DNA of 64,000 nt from Firmicutes bacterium UBA2058 (lineage in GTDB: Bacteria; Bacillota; Clostridia; Tissierellales; Sedimentibacteraceae), in contig DDAM01000004.1 of NCBI GenBank assembly GCA_002332905.1, forward strand, positions 7,120-71,119, in the 5' to 3' direction. A program made the translations under genes and the position numbers. Below the pieces are notes generated by a model. It saw only the letters and a program-made list of their open reading frames with translations. It searched no databases and was not told the origin of the DNA. Shown piece after piece: positions 34,945-43,584 of the stretch. Numbering within the stretch: position 1 is the stretch's first letter; each line of letters opens with the position of its first letter.

Positions 34945-36686
34945 GGTCTACCACCTTCGTTTCTGTGTTCACCTTCAGGCATTTGACCATCTCCATTTGG
35001 AGCTGAGTTTTCCATCTCTGGTTCTACATAGAAACCATTCATATTATTTGGTAATGAAGGAGTCTGCTTAGTAAATGCTATTTCGTCACCTTCTTTTAGT
35101 CCAGAAATAATCTCAATGTAATCATCATTACTTATACCAACTTCAACCTGTACATATTCGTAGTCTTCAAGTGGACTTTCACTTAAATTTTTATCATTTT
35201 CAGGTTTTTTTTCCGCTTCTGTGTTAGAACTACCCTGCTTCTTAACAAGAACTCTATTACCACGGGCAACAGCTGATATTGGAACTGAAAGAACATTCTC
35301 TTTATTTACTACATCTATGGAAGCATCTACATTCATTCCAGGTAAAAGCCCTTTCGTCTCATCTATTCGTATAGTAACAGGATAAACTGTTACACCGTTT
35401 GTAGTAGTACCATTGATGCTTATTTTTGTTACTTCACCAACATAGGTTTTATTTTCTACAGCCTCTGCTGTGATATTAACCTTCTGACCTACAACAATTT
35501 GTGATATATCCAGTTCATCAACGTTTAATGTCATAGTTAAATAAGATAAATCAAAAATTGTGCATAAGCTTTTTCCTGATTCCAGCTTATCCCCTACTTT
35601 ATAATTTTTTTCAATTATAGTACCCGATATAGGTGACTTAACAGTATATTCATCTAAATTTTCATACTGATTTTCAAGCGATAACTCTGCATCTCTTAAA
35701 TTTCTTTCACTGTTTTCTATATTATCCTGTACTGCAGAGCTTTCTAAAACAACCATCAACTGACCCTTGGAAACAGAATCACCTTCTTTTACCTTTATTG
35801 ATCCTACTTCACCTGAAGTATCAGCCTTTATATCTTCTTCAGTTATATATGTAAAATTTGAACTTTCAACACAAGCAGTATTATTTATAACTGCTGTCGC
35901 TTTGTCCGATGTAGAAAGTCCTCCTGGATTTTTTACGTTTATAGTAACTCTTTTCACAAGTTTATATCCATCAATGACCTCGTCAACATTTTTTATGCTT
36001 GATATTGTTCCATTAATATCTTCATATGTACCCTCAACTGTTAAGGTCGCATTTTGTCCAACATAAAAATCATCAACATCATCAGAACTAAAGGCAAGTG
36101 TTATACTCATAGTATCGCTATTTCTTATAGTAGCAAGCACTTGACCGGGTTGAACTGAATCACCTTCCTCCACGTCAATATTAACAACCGTACCGCTGTC
36201 ACTTGCTTTAACATTTAAATCGTCTAAGCTATCAAGTAATCTATCATAACTTTTCTTGCTTTGTGTAACATTTAGCTCAGCCTTTTCTAAATTAGTTTTT
36301 GCATCTGAACTATCAATCTCATATAAAACAGTATCTTCACTTACTATATCTCCTTCTTCAAAAGGTGCGTTTTGTATTTCACCTGAAATGAGCGTTGTAA
36401 CTGTATATGAATTTGCAGGCTTTAATGTTCCACTACCAGTTAATGTTACTTTAATGTCATTCCTAGTCACAAGTTCAGTTATGTAATTAATGTTGCTCAT
36501 CATACCTGCAGCTCTATTCTTTTTGTTCATAAACGAATAAAATACTAATATAAGTACAATTAAAACAATGCCAATTGTTATAAATTTCTTATATTTCTTT
36601 TTCTTATTTTTTTTCCCAGTAATTTTTGAAGTACTTGCATAATTTACAGCATCCCTCTCATTTGAAGTATTCTTTTCTTGTTCCAC
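34941..36686 (-). CDS. HlyD/MacA-like adaptor with duplicated core
   Basis: A 581-residue membrane-fusion-type adaptor. Basic N terminus, one helix (about 35-53), then two consecutive adaptor units instead of one: unit 1 about 75-270 and unit 2 about 275-480. Four lipoyl half-motifs are visible (SGEIQNAPFEEGDIV, SGTVVNIDVEEGDSV, SGEVGSIKVKEGDSV, SGTIIEKNYKVGD). A hydrophilic, Pro/Glu/Asn-rich tail follows. Start is GTG at 36686 with AAGGAGG 10 bp upstream. In Gram-positive bacteria such adaptors form an extracellular conduit on the permease. First gene of the operon. Confidence 0.9.
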   Translation of the reverse strand: MEQEKNTSNERDAVNYASTSKITGKKNKKKKYKKFITIGIVLIVLILVFYSFMNKKNRAAGMMSNINYITELVTRNDIKVTLTGSGTLKPANSYTVTTLISGEIQNAPFEEGDIVSEDTVLYEIDSSDAKTNLEKAELNVTQSKKSYDRLLDSLDDLNVKASDSGTVVNIDVEEGDSVQPGQVLATIRNSDTMSITLAFSSDDVDDFYVGQNATLTVEGTYEDINGTISSIKNVDEVIDGYKLVKRVTINVKNPGGLSTSDKATAVINNTACVESSNFTYITEEDIKADTSGEVGSIKVKEGDSVSKGQLMVVLESSAVQDNIENSERNLRDAELSLENQYENLDEYTVKSPISGTIIEKNYKVGDKLESGKSLCTIFDLSYLTMTLNVDELDISQIVVGQKVNITAEAVENKTYVGEVTKISINGTTTNGVTVYPVTIRIDETKGLLPGMNVDASIDVVNKENVLSVPISAVARGNRVLVKKQGSSNTEAEKKPENDKNLSESPLEDYEYVQVEVGISNDDYIEIISGLKEGDEIAFTKQTPSLPNNMNGFYVEPEMENSAPNGDGQMPEGEHRNEGGRP

Positions 36687-36820
36687 TTGTCAACTTCCTC
36701 CTTAATATCTATTAATTTCATAATATATGTAAAAGCTTAATAATATATTAAGACATATTATAAAACCTTTGTTTTGATAAATCTTTCAGTCAATCATCGT
36801 AATACCATCACATAAAAAAA

Positions 36821-36872
36821 CGGACAAAAAAATAAGTTTATGAGTTTTCTCGACTCTATTTCTTTTTGTCCG
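36821..36872 (-). terminator. intrinsic terminator of the Bce-type operon
   Basis: CGGACAAAAAAATAAG / CTATTTCTTTTTGTCCG stem followed on the minus strand by seven T residues; lies 12 bp after the permease stop. Confidence 0.9.
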
Positions 36873-36884
36873 CATTGTATTAAA

Positions 36885-38858
36885 TTATCTTACTATTTTA
36901 TAGTAGGTTTTTGCGGTTAGGGAATATACTATAGCATAGAAAATTGTAAATATCAAAATTGATGCTATAGTACATATTGCAAATAAGCTAGTATTTGTTA
37001 AATTGATTATTGCCAAAACTCTAGTAATTATAGGGAAAGCAAATGCTATATGAATTGCTGCTGTAATTATTGGCAAGAAGAAAACAGTTAGTACTTGAGA
37101 TCTTATAGAACCTTTTATTTCACTATGACTCATTCCAACTTTTTGCATTATCTCAAATCGTTCCTTGTCATCGTATCCTTCTGATATCTGCTTATAATAC
37201 ATTATCAGTACAGTAGCCATGATAAATAGTAAACCTAAAAATATACCTAAGAAAAACAACCCACCATAAATTCCATAGAATTCTTCCTTAGCTCCTGCTG
37301 ATGAATCTATACTGTAGGTTATCCCTTCTTGATTAAATCTATCTATCAAATCATTATATACTGCCATATTTTCATCTTGATTCGCATCCAAATCAAATCC
37401 TAAATAATATTCCATATTTGTTTCAAATCTTTTATCTACTTTGTTAACTTCAACTAATAAATTATCCATCATGTTCATATCATTAGTAATTATATAATGA
37501 CTACTTAGAACATTCATTCCAGAACTACCATCATTAAAAAATTCCTGTAAATGCTCTTTTATACTATAATCTTTTCCTAATATATTTATATTATCACCTA
37601 TAAAAGCATCACGATTTGAATACATTAACACTTCATTATCCTTTAATTCAATCTTATCATCAATTAGATCATTATAGTCCTCAAGTGGTACAACAAATAT
37701 AAGTCTAGAATTATTATATGAAATTTCATCTGTTAATATAATCTCACTTTTATCAATTTTAGAGCTAAAAGAAATAAATCTATAATCAACCTTATTTTTT
37801 AATTCTAAATTGTGCTTTTCTAGCGTTTCATCTATTATCTTATTATAACTTTCCTTAATACCTGTTTCGTATACACGACAAGTTAGCATAATATTTCTAG
37901 GATAACGAGTTCTAACTATGTCCTCCATACCTATATATAAAGATACCGTAGATGAAATCATAACTAAAACCATAGTTGATAAAATACATATATTAGCAAG
38001 GCCAGCAGCATTTTGCTTCATACGATAAATCATGCCTGATACACTTATGAAATGCTTTGTTTTGTAATAATATTTTTTATTTTTTCTAAGAATTTTTAAA
38101 ATCATTATACTTCCAGCAGTAAATAGGCAAAATGTGCCTATTATAACTAATATAACAGCTACAAAAAACAAGGTCATTGCAGCAATCGGATTCTTTGCAG
38201 CAATTGCTATATAATATCCTGCTCCTAAAGTTACAAATCCAATAATTGAAAGTAACCATTTTGTTTTCGGCTCTTTTTCACCAGTTTGTCCACCCTTTAA
38301 TAACTCGATTGGCTTAGAAAGGTGAATTTGTCTAAAGTTATTTAATAATATAATAATATATATTGCTCCAAACAAAATAAGAGTAGCATTTATTGCCGTA
38401 ACTGATAACTTAAATCCAAATCGTACATCAAAATTTAGTATTTTTAGAAGTAACAGTAAAACCAACTTTGAGAAAAGTATACCGCATAAAATTCCAACTA
38501 ATAAGCTTAAAACCGCAATAAATAGTGTCTCATAAAACATTATCCTTGATATATGCTTTTTCTCCATGCCTAAAATATTGAATAAACCAAACTCCTTTTT
38601 TCTGCGTTTCATCAAAAAGCTGTTTGTATACATTAAAAATATAGCTGCAAAAATTGCTATTACATATGTTCCTAATATCAACATTTCTTTAGTGTAAGTT
38701 CCTCCATACATACCCCTAAGTGCTTCATCTGTAGAAAGTGAATGCATTATATAGTACATCATAATTGTACCTATGCAGGTAAGTATATAAGGTATATATG
38801 TTTTAGAGTTATTTTTTATATTAGTAATTGCAAGACGTGGATAAAAAAGCTTACTCAT
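36885..38858 (-). CDS. BceB-type ABC permease
   Basis: A 657-residue FtsX-family permease with ten predicted helices and the large extracytoplasmic domain (about 310-520) between helices 7 and 8 that defines peptide-sensing BceB transporters. N-terminal KLFYPRLAITNIKNNSKTYIPYIL is typical. It confers resistance to, and acts as sensor for, cell-wall-active peptides together with BceS. The ATG at 38858 follows GGTGG; it overlaps the end of the ATPase gene. Ligand cannot be inferred. Confidence 0.92.
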   Translation of the reverse strand: MSKLFYPRLAITNIKNNSKTYIPYILTCIGTIMMYYIMHSLSTDEALRGMYGGTYTKEMLILGTYVIAIFAAIFLMYTNSFLMKRRKKEFGLFNILGMEKKHISRIMFYETLFIAVLSLLVGILCGILFSKLVLLLLLKILNFDVRFGFKLSVTAINATLILFGAIYIIILLNNFRQIHLSKPIELLKGGQTGEKEPKTKWLLSIIGFVTLGAGYYIAIAAKNPIAAMTLFFVAVILVIIGTFCLFTAGSIMILKILRKNKKYYYKTKHFISVSGMIYRMKQNAAGLANICILSTMVLVMISSTVSLYIGMEDIVRTRYPRNIMLTCRVYETGIKESYNKIIDETLEKHNLELKNKVDYRFISFSSKIDKSEIILTDEISYNNSRLIFVVPLEDYNDLIDDKIELKDNEVLMYSNRDAFIGDNINILGKDYSIKEHLQEFFNDGSSGMNVLSSHYIITNDMNMMDNLLVEVNKVDKRFETNMEYYLGFDLDANQDENMAVYNDLIDRFNQEGITYSIDSSAGAKEEFYGIYGGLFFLGIFLGLLFIMATVLIMYYKQISEGYDDKERFEIMQKVGMSHSEIKGSIRSQVLTVFFLPIITAAIHIAFAFPIITRVLAIINLTNTSLFAICTIASILIFTIFYAIVYSLTAKTYYKIVR

Positions 38859-39618
38859 TTCTTCCACCACCTGTTGCTATCATAGTAAGAGTATCAGAAA
38901 TTTTTTGATACATTTCTTCATTTGACATTGAACCTTTATATAGCTGATGAAAAACCTCACCATCCTTTATAAATAGTATTCTCTTAGCATGGCTTGCAGC
39001 CTTTGTACTATGTGTAACCATAAGTATTGTTTGTCCATTTGCATTAATCTTGCCAAATATTTTTAATAGCTCATCTGTCGCTCTAGAGTCAAGTGCGCCA
39101 GTTGGCTCATCTGCAAGTATTAGCTGTGGATTTGTTATAAGTGCTCTAGCAACAGCTGTTCTTTGCTTTTGTCCTCCTGATACCTCATAAGGATATTTTG
39201 ATAAAATATCATTTATACCTAAGCTTTTAGCTATAGGCTGTAGGCTATCCTTCATTTCATCATATGATTTACCTGCTAATACTAATGGTAAAAATATATT
39301 GTCTTTAATTGAAAAAGTATCAAGCAAATTAAAGTCTTGGAACACAAAGCCTAAATTATCGCGACGAAAAGCTGAAATTTCTTTTTCTTTAATTGATACA
39401 ATGCTATTTCCGTTAAGCAAAACCTCGCCACTTGTAGGTTTATCAAGTGATGCAATTACATTTAGAAGCGTTGTTTTTCCTGAACCTGATTCGCCCATTA
39501 TAGCAACATATTCTCCCTTTTCAACTGAAAAGGATACATTTGAAAGTGCCTGTACTTGATTTCCTCCAAAGCGAGTAGTGTATATTTTCTTTAAATTATT
39601 TACCTCTAATAGTGACAT
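38851..39618 (-). CDS. BceA-type ABC ATP-binding protein
   Basis: A 255-residue ATPase with Walker A GESGSGKTT, Q loop (VFQDFNLLD), signature VSGGQKQR, Walker B LILADEPTGALDS and H loop (MVTHSTKAA). Partner of the adjacent large permease; genes overlap by 8 bp. CGGAGGAACG precedes the ATG. Located downstream of the BceRS-like two-component genes, 106 bp away, the usual order of peptide-detoxification modules. The promoter regulated by the response regulator is expected in the gap 39619-39724. Confidence 0.94.
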   Translation of the reverse strand: MSLLEVNNLKKIYTTRFGGNQVQALSNVSFSVEKGEYVAIMGESGSGKTTLLNVIASLDKPTSGEVLLNGNSIVSIKEKEISAFRRDNLGFVFQDFNLLDTFSIKDNIFLPLVLAGKSYDEMKDSLQPIAKSLGINDILSKYPYEVSGGQKQRTAVARALITNPQLILADEPTGALDSRATDELLKIFGKINANGQTILMVTHSTKAASHAKRILFIKDGEVFHQLYKGSMSNEEMYQKISDTLTMIATGGGRNE

Positions 39619-39724
39619 ATTCGTTCCTCCGATTTAGTTTATAACACTATTATAAAAAACAAGGAAATGTCTTGCCATAACTTTAGCTTACATTTCCCCC
39701 GCATAAACTTACAATATTGAAAGG

Positions 39725-40729
39725 TTATTCAATTTCTACATCAATCATATCTAATCCAATTTTAACCTTTGTTCCTTTGCTAAGAGTTGATTCTATTGAT
39801 ATAGTATGAGATAGCTTTTTAACAATTTTCTTACATAGAAACAATCCTATACCAGTAGATTTTTTATCAGCACGTCCATTGTAACCTGTAAAGCCCTTTT
39901 CAAAAACACGAGGTAAATCTTCTTCCTGTATTCCTATGCCAGTATCCTCTATGACTAGAGTTTCGGGTAAATCTTTATCCATATATATAGATATTGAGCC
40001 AGTAGAAGTGTACTTAAGCGAGTTGGATAGAATTTGTTCAATAACAAAAACCAGCCATTTTTCGTCAGTTATAACACCACAATTTAAATCATCATAATTA
40101 AGCTTAATTTTTTTACGAATAAATGACTTTGCATATTTTTTAATAGCTTGTTTTACTATATAATCAAGTGAATATCTCCTGATAACTAAATCAGAGGATT
40201 CACTCTCCATCCTTAAGTATTGCAATACCATTTCAACATATTGCTCTATTCTAAACAGCTGCTCCAATAGCTCCTCATTAACCTGAGATTCCTCAGACTG
40301 AAGTATCAGCCTCATTGCAGCAATTGGGGTTTTGATTTGATGTGCCCATAAGGTATAATAATCTATCATATTGCTAAGAGAATTATCTTTCTCATATATA
40401 ACAGTCATCTTACTTTCATGAAGGATTTCTAAAAGTTCTTGATAATCTTTTTCAATTCGGCTCATTGGTTCTGGAAAATCTGGCAAGCTTATTATTATAA
40501 TCTTTTTTAAACGTTCAAGCTCTTTATGTTTTTTATAGTAGGAAAAAAATCTAAAAAAGCCTATTATCATAATTGCGAAAATACTAAGCATTGAAGCATA
40601 CAAAACAGCTTCTACAGGTAAATTATATAAAGAAAATACAATAGCAAATATAATAACTCCAATAATCAATGCTATAAGAATAGAAATATGTCTTTTTATA
40701 TATGAAAATAAAATACTTATGAAATTCAT
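39725..40729 (-). CDS. BceS-type intramembrane-sensing histidine kinase
   Basis: A 334-residue kinase with two helices close together near the N terminus (about 14-34 and 40-62) and almost no extracytoplasmic loop, as in intramembrane-sensing kinases that read the state of a BceAB transporter. Phospho-acceptor His130 (LWAHQIKTPIAAMRL), N box near EQILSNSLKYTSTG, G boxes DTGIGI and STGIGLFL. AAAGGAG lies before the ATG. A short double-hairpin repeat separates it from the response regulator. Confidence 0.93.
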   Translation of the reverse strand: MNFISILFSYIKRHISILIALIIGVIIFAIVFSLYNLPVEAVLYASMLSIFAIMIIGFFRFFSYYKKHKELERLKKIIIISLPDFPEPMSRIEKDYQELLEILHESKMTVIYEKDNSLSNMIDYYTLWAHQIKTPIAAMRLILQSEESQVNEELLEQLFRIEQYVEMVLQYLRMESESSDLVIRRYSLDYIVKQAIKKYAKSFIRKKIKLNYDDLNCGVITDEKWLVFVIEQILSNSLKYTSTGSISIYMDKDLPETLVIEDTGIGIQEEDLPRVFEKGFTGYNGRADKKSTGIGLFLCKKIVKKLSHTISIESTLSKGTKVKIGLDMIDVEIE

Positions 40730-40744
40730 TATTTTAACTCCTTT

Positions 40745-40801
40745 AATGAAGAATTGTTTTTTAATTCTTCCATAGTGTGAATTTTTATTTTATTTCACAC
40801 T
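40745..40801 (-). repeat. double-hairpin repeat overlapping the response-regulator stop
   Basis: On the minus strand: AGTGTGAA..TTCACACT hairpin, CTATGG link, GAAGAATT..AATTCTTC hairpin, then ATTAAAGGAG. Same layout as the repeats at 43490, 45922 and 63941. The first hairpin encodes the last codons (Ser-Val-Lys-stop) of the response regulator. Confidence 0.7.
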
Positions 40802-41470
40802 TTCTACCAAATATCCTATTCCCTTTCTTGTCTTTATAAAATCATTTAGGCCTACATCCTCTAGTTTTTTACGAAGTCTTGTAACATTAACAGTCAATGT
40901 ATTATCATCTATAAAACTTTCACTTTCCCAAAGTCTTTCCATTATTTTATCTCTAGTCACTACCTTGCCAACATTCTCCATAACTAGCTGCAAAATTTTA
41001 TATTCATTTTTAGTCAGCTCAACCTTATTTTCTTCATATGTTAGTGTAGTATCATTTAAATTTAATATAGCACCATTATGCTCTATCACATTCATTTGTC
41101 CATGGAATGAATAAGTACGTCTAATTAAAGCTTGAACCTTAGCGGTTAATACATTTAAGTCAAAAGGTTTTGCTATAAAATCATCTCCGCCCATATTCAT
41201 AGCCATGACAATGTTCATATTATCAGCAGCTGAGGAAATAAATATAACAGGAGTGCTTGTTACTTTTCTTATTTCACTGCACCAATAAAATCCATTAAAA
41301 AATGGTAACATTATATCTAGTAAAATTAAATGTGGTTTAGCTTCAATAACCTGCTCCATAATATTTTTAAAGTCAGTTACACATTCTACATGATACTCCC
41401 ACTTAATTAGGTGCTCCTTCAGTGTATTAGCAATTGTCATATCATCTTCTATTATTAAAATTTTATACAT
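40790..41470 (-). CDS. BceR-type response regulator
   Basis: A 226-residue OmpR-family regulator: receiver with phospho-acceptor D52 (LILLDIMLPFFNG) and a winged-helix domain (about 125-225, VNVTRLRKKLE, RKGIGYLVE). The ATG at 41470 follows GGAGG by 5 bp; an in-frame start at 41482 lacks one. Should activate the BceAB-type transporter genes in response to the kinase. It begins 21 bp after the stop of a LytTR regulator gene, so both may share one transcript. Confidence 0.93.
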   Translation of the reverse strand: MYKILIIEDDMTIANTLKEHLIKWEYHVECVTDFKNIMEQVIEAKPHLILLDIMLPFFNGFYWCSEIRKVTSTPVIFISSAADNMNIVMAMNMGGDDFIAKPFDLNVLTAKVQALIRRTYSFHGQMNVIEHNGAILNLNDTTLTYEENKVELTKNEYKILQLVMENVGKVVTRDKIMERLWESESFIDDNTLTVNVTRLRKKLEDVGLNDFIKTRKGIGYLVESVK

Positions 41471-41491
41471 AATAGCCTCCATAAGAAGTAT

Positions 41492-42211
41492 TTACTTTAT
41501 GATATTATTATCAAAAAACAGACTTTTCAATTCTTTTCTTTTAGATTGACTAATTGGTAAATCATCTGAATTTGACATCGTCAATTCATTGTATCTTAAT
41601 TTTATGATATGATTATAATTAACTAGAAAAGATCTGTGTATACAAATAAAATTAAATTTTTCAAGTTTAACAAATACATCTTTCAAATTTCCGTAAAAAG
41701 TATCCTTTGTATTATTAGTTACTATCCTTAGTTTACGACCGATACTCTCAAAATATAATATTTTACTAACCTCTATTTTAAATATTTCTCTGTCATTTTT
41801 ATAAGTAAAGCTATTTGTTTTATCTTTAAAAATTTTAATCCACCTATCAATTATTTCTTCTACATTATTTTCACTAAAAGGCTTTATCAAAAAACCAAAA
41901 GGAATGCAAGAAAATAACTCCATAGCATGATAGCTATAGGCTGAAACGTATACAATTTGAGTTGAAAGGATTTTTAATTCTGTTCGTATTTTTTCCCCAA
42001 TTATTATGCCATTTAATTTGTCAAGATGGATATCTAAAAAAATAATATCATAATATATGTCATTTTTTTCAATATCATCTATAAGACTCTCCCCACTAAA
42101 ATATGTATTTATATTTACTATCTTAAATATTTTCTTGCAATGTTCTGATATAATTTTTTCAATATAAAAACAGATCTGTGGATTATCATCACATATCGCA
42201 ATATTTATCAT
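41492..42211 (-). CDS. LytTR-family response regulator (AgrA/ComE-like)
   Basis: A 239-residue regulator: receiver domain with phospho-acceptor D60 (YYDIIFLDIHLDKLNG) and a C-terminal LytTR DNA-binding domain (about 140-235; FESIGRKLRIVT, FICIHRSFLVNYNHI). The ATG at 42211 follows GGGAG by 6 bp. Such regulators usually sense secreted peptides through a membrane kinase, but no HPK10-type kinase is encoded nearby. It sits just upstream of the BceRS-like pair, so cross-talk or joint control of the peptide-resistance module is possible. Confidence 0.9.
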   Translation of the reverse strand: MINIAICDDNPQICFYIEKIISEHCKKIFKIVNINTYFSGESLIDDIEKNDIYYDIIFLDIHLDKLNGIIIGEKIRTELKILSTQIVYVSAYSYHAMELFSCIPFGFLIKPFSENNVEEIIDRWIKIFKDKTNSFTYKNDREIFKIEVSKILYFESIGRKLRIVTNNTKDTFYGNLKDVFVKLEKFNFICIHRSFLVNYNHIIKLRYNELTMSNSDDLPISQSKRKELKSLFFDNNIIK

Positions 42212-42349
42212 AATATACTCCCAATATAATATAATATATAATATCATATATTATATTATAACAATTTTCAACTTAATTTACATAATACAGGAAAAATTAA
42301 GCATGAATTATATTCATTTTGTCATAACAATTCATTTATTATATAAAAA

Positions 42350-42383
42350 AAAGATATTGAATGATTTAATATCCAATATCTTT
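42350..42383 (-). terminator. intrinsic terminator after the Cys-rich secreted protein
   Basis: AAAGATATTG / CAATATCTTT stem followed on the minus strand by a run of T residues. It separates the secreted-protein gene from the LytTR gene. Confidence 0.88.
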
Positions 42384-42402
42384 ATTTATATTAACTATAA
42401 TA

Positions 42403-42741
42403 TTATCTGCTGCCACCGTAGCATACCCATTTTGTTTCATAGGTTGTATTTGAATACCCGTAACTACATGTATTGCATCTTGTTGTTTTTGTAACAGCTC
42501 TCTCAAATAAATAATCTAAGCCGTATGGAAAGTGTGTACATGTTCTGCTTGTACCTGTATTGTACCAAGATCCATAAGAAGTGGAGCTAATTAAAAAACC
42601 ACTACAATTATCATTTGGACACGGATATGCTCTATATGTACCAATTTCTCTATCATTATCTATTTTTTCAAATCCGTATGCCGTACCCATATTTAAAACT
42701 AATGAACATAATATAAATACTGATAATATTTTTTTAAACAT
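42403..42741 (-). CDS. small secreted Cys-rich protein, unknown function
   Basis: A 112-residue protein with a signal peptide (MFKKILSVFILCSLVLNMG...AYG, cleavage near residue 23) and a mature part of about 88 residues with six cysteines: YPCPNDNCSG, RTCTHF, RCNTCSYG and WVCYGG. The CX4C and CX2C pairs look like a metal-binding or disulfide-rich fold. The ATG at 42741 follows GGAGG by 8 bp. No family recognised. It has its own terminator and lies upstream of the LytTR and Bce-type genes on the same strand, so it may be a regulated surface or secreted factor; this is inference. Confidence 0.7.
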   Translation of the reverse strand: MFKKILSVFILCSLVLNMGTAYGFEKIDNDREIGTYRAYPCPNDNCSGFLISSTSYGSWYNTGTSRTCTHFPYGLDYLFERAVTKTTRCNTCSYGYSNTTYETKWVCYGGSR

Positions 42742-43068
42742 AAATTTTTCCTCCATAAGTTTTATAATATTTTTAATATTTTTTAAATTTAAAATCTATA
42801 AAAGTAAGAAAAATTTAATTTTTCAATGGATTCACTTCCTTTCGTTTATTTTTATATTAATTAAATTAAAATAAATCAACAAACTTAACATCCTAGTGCT
42901 TCCAAATCTCTAAGGGTACTAAATTATTATTTGCATATCAAAACAATTTAATCTTAGTACTGTTATATTAGCATAAAAATATGATTTAAAATTAAAAATG
43001 TAATGAATTATATGTTTTAATGTCATAAAATAAAATAGGACGGCTTATTTAGTCGTCCTATTTTGTCA
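42742..43068. other. AT-rich intergenic region upstream of the Cys-rich protein
   Basis: About 330 bp without a gene. Holds the atp terminator at its right edge (43032-43064) and an imperfect dyad, GTACTAAATT near 42917 with AATTTAAtctTAGTAC near 42950. A minus-strand AAGGAAGTGAATCC before TTG-AAA-AAT-stop is only a three-codon frame. No promoter could be assigned with confidence. Confidence 0.5.
43032..43064 (-). terminator. terminator of the atp operon
   Basis: AAAATAGGACG / CGTCCTATTTT stem directly after the atpC stop, with a T-rich tail on the minus strand. Confidence 0.85.
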
Positions 43069-43476
43069 TTATTTTAACTTTGCTGTATCAATTCTTTGTA
43101 TAGCTTTTTTAAGTGCAACTTCCGCTCTTACAAAGTCAATTCCATCCTGCTTCGATTCAAGACGTTTTTTCGCTCTATCTCTTGCGGCCTCTGCTCTTTT
43201 TACATCTATTTGGTCTGCCCATTCTGCAGTATCAGTTAGTATAGTAAGCTTTTCTCGGTCTACTTTAATATATCCCTGTGATAATACAGCATATCTATCC
43301 TCGTCATTATGAACTACCTTCATTTTACCGATACCAAGTGGTGATACATATGGTTCATGATTTTTTAATATACATACGTCACCTGTAGATGTTCTTACAA
43401 CAACTCTATCTGCATTTCCTGAATAAAATACATGTTCAGGTGTAACTATTTCAAGCAAAAATTCTTTTTCTGCCAT
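43069..43476 (-). CDS. atpC: ATP synthase epsilon subunit
   Basis: A 135-residue F1 subunit linking the gamma shaft to the c ring and restraining ATP hydrolysis. N-terminal beta-sandwich (EIVTPEHVFYSGNADRVVV, LKNHEPYVSPLGIG) and a C-terminal two-helix part (DRAKKRLES). The start at 43476 follows GGAGG by 6 bp; the frame is open to 43500 inside an intergenic repeat. Last gene of the atp operon. Confidence 0.95.
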   Translation of the reverse strand: MAEKEFLLEIVTPEHVFYSGNADRVVVRTSTGDVCILKNHEPYVSPLGIGKMKVVHNDEDRYAVLSQGYIKVDREKLTILTDTAEWADQIDVKRAEAARDRAKKRLESKQDGIDFVRAEVALKKAIQRIDTAKLK

Positions 43477-43489
43477 AATAAACCTCCAT

Positions 43490-43573
43490 AACGCCACCAC
43501 TTTGTGGCGTCATAAATTTAATGAAAAATCGTTTTTTGATTTTTCCATAGCGTGAATCGCTCTTTTCACGCTA
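43490..43573 (-). repeat. three-hairpin intergenic repeat between atpD and atpC
   Basis: Minus-strand order: AGCGTGAA..TTCACGCT hairpin; link CTATGG; GAAAAATC..GATTTTTC hairpin; ATTAAATTTATGAC; CGCCACCA..GTGGCG hairpin; then the atpC ribosome site. Closely matches the repeat at 45922 in the same operon. Confidence 0.8.
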
Positions 43574-43584
43574 ACACCCCTTCT

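Noticed and set aside
42742..43068. Possible small peptide gene upstream of the Cys-rich protein
   Set aside because: A good ribosome-site-like stretch is followed by only TTG-AAA-AAT-stop; no other frame with a start and reasonable length was found.
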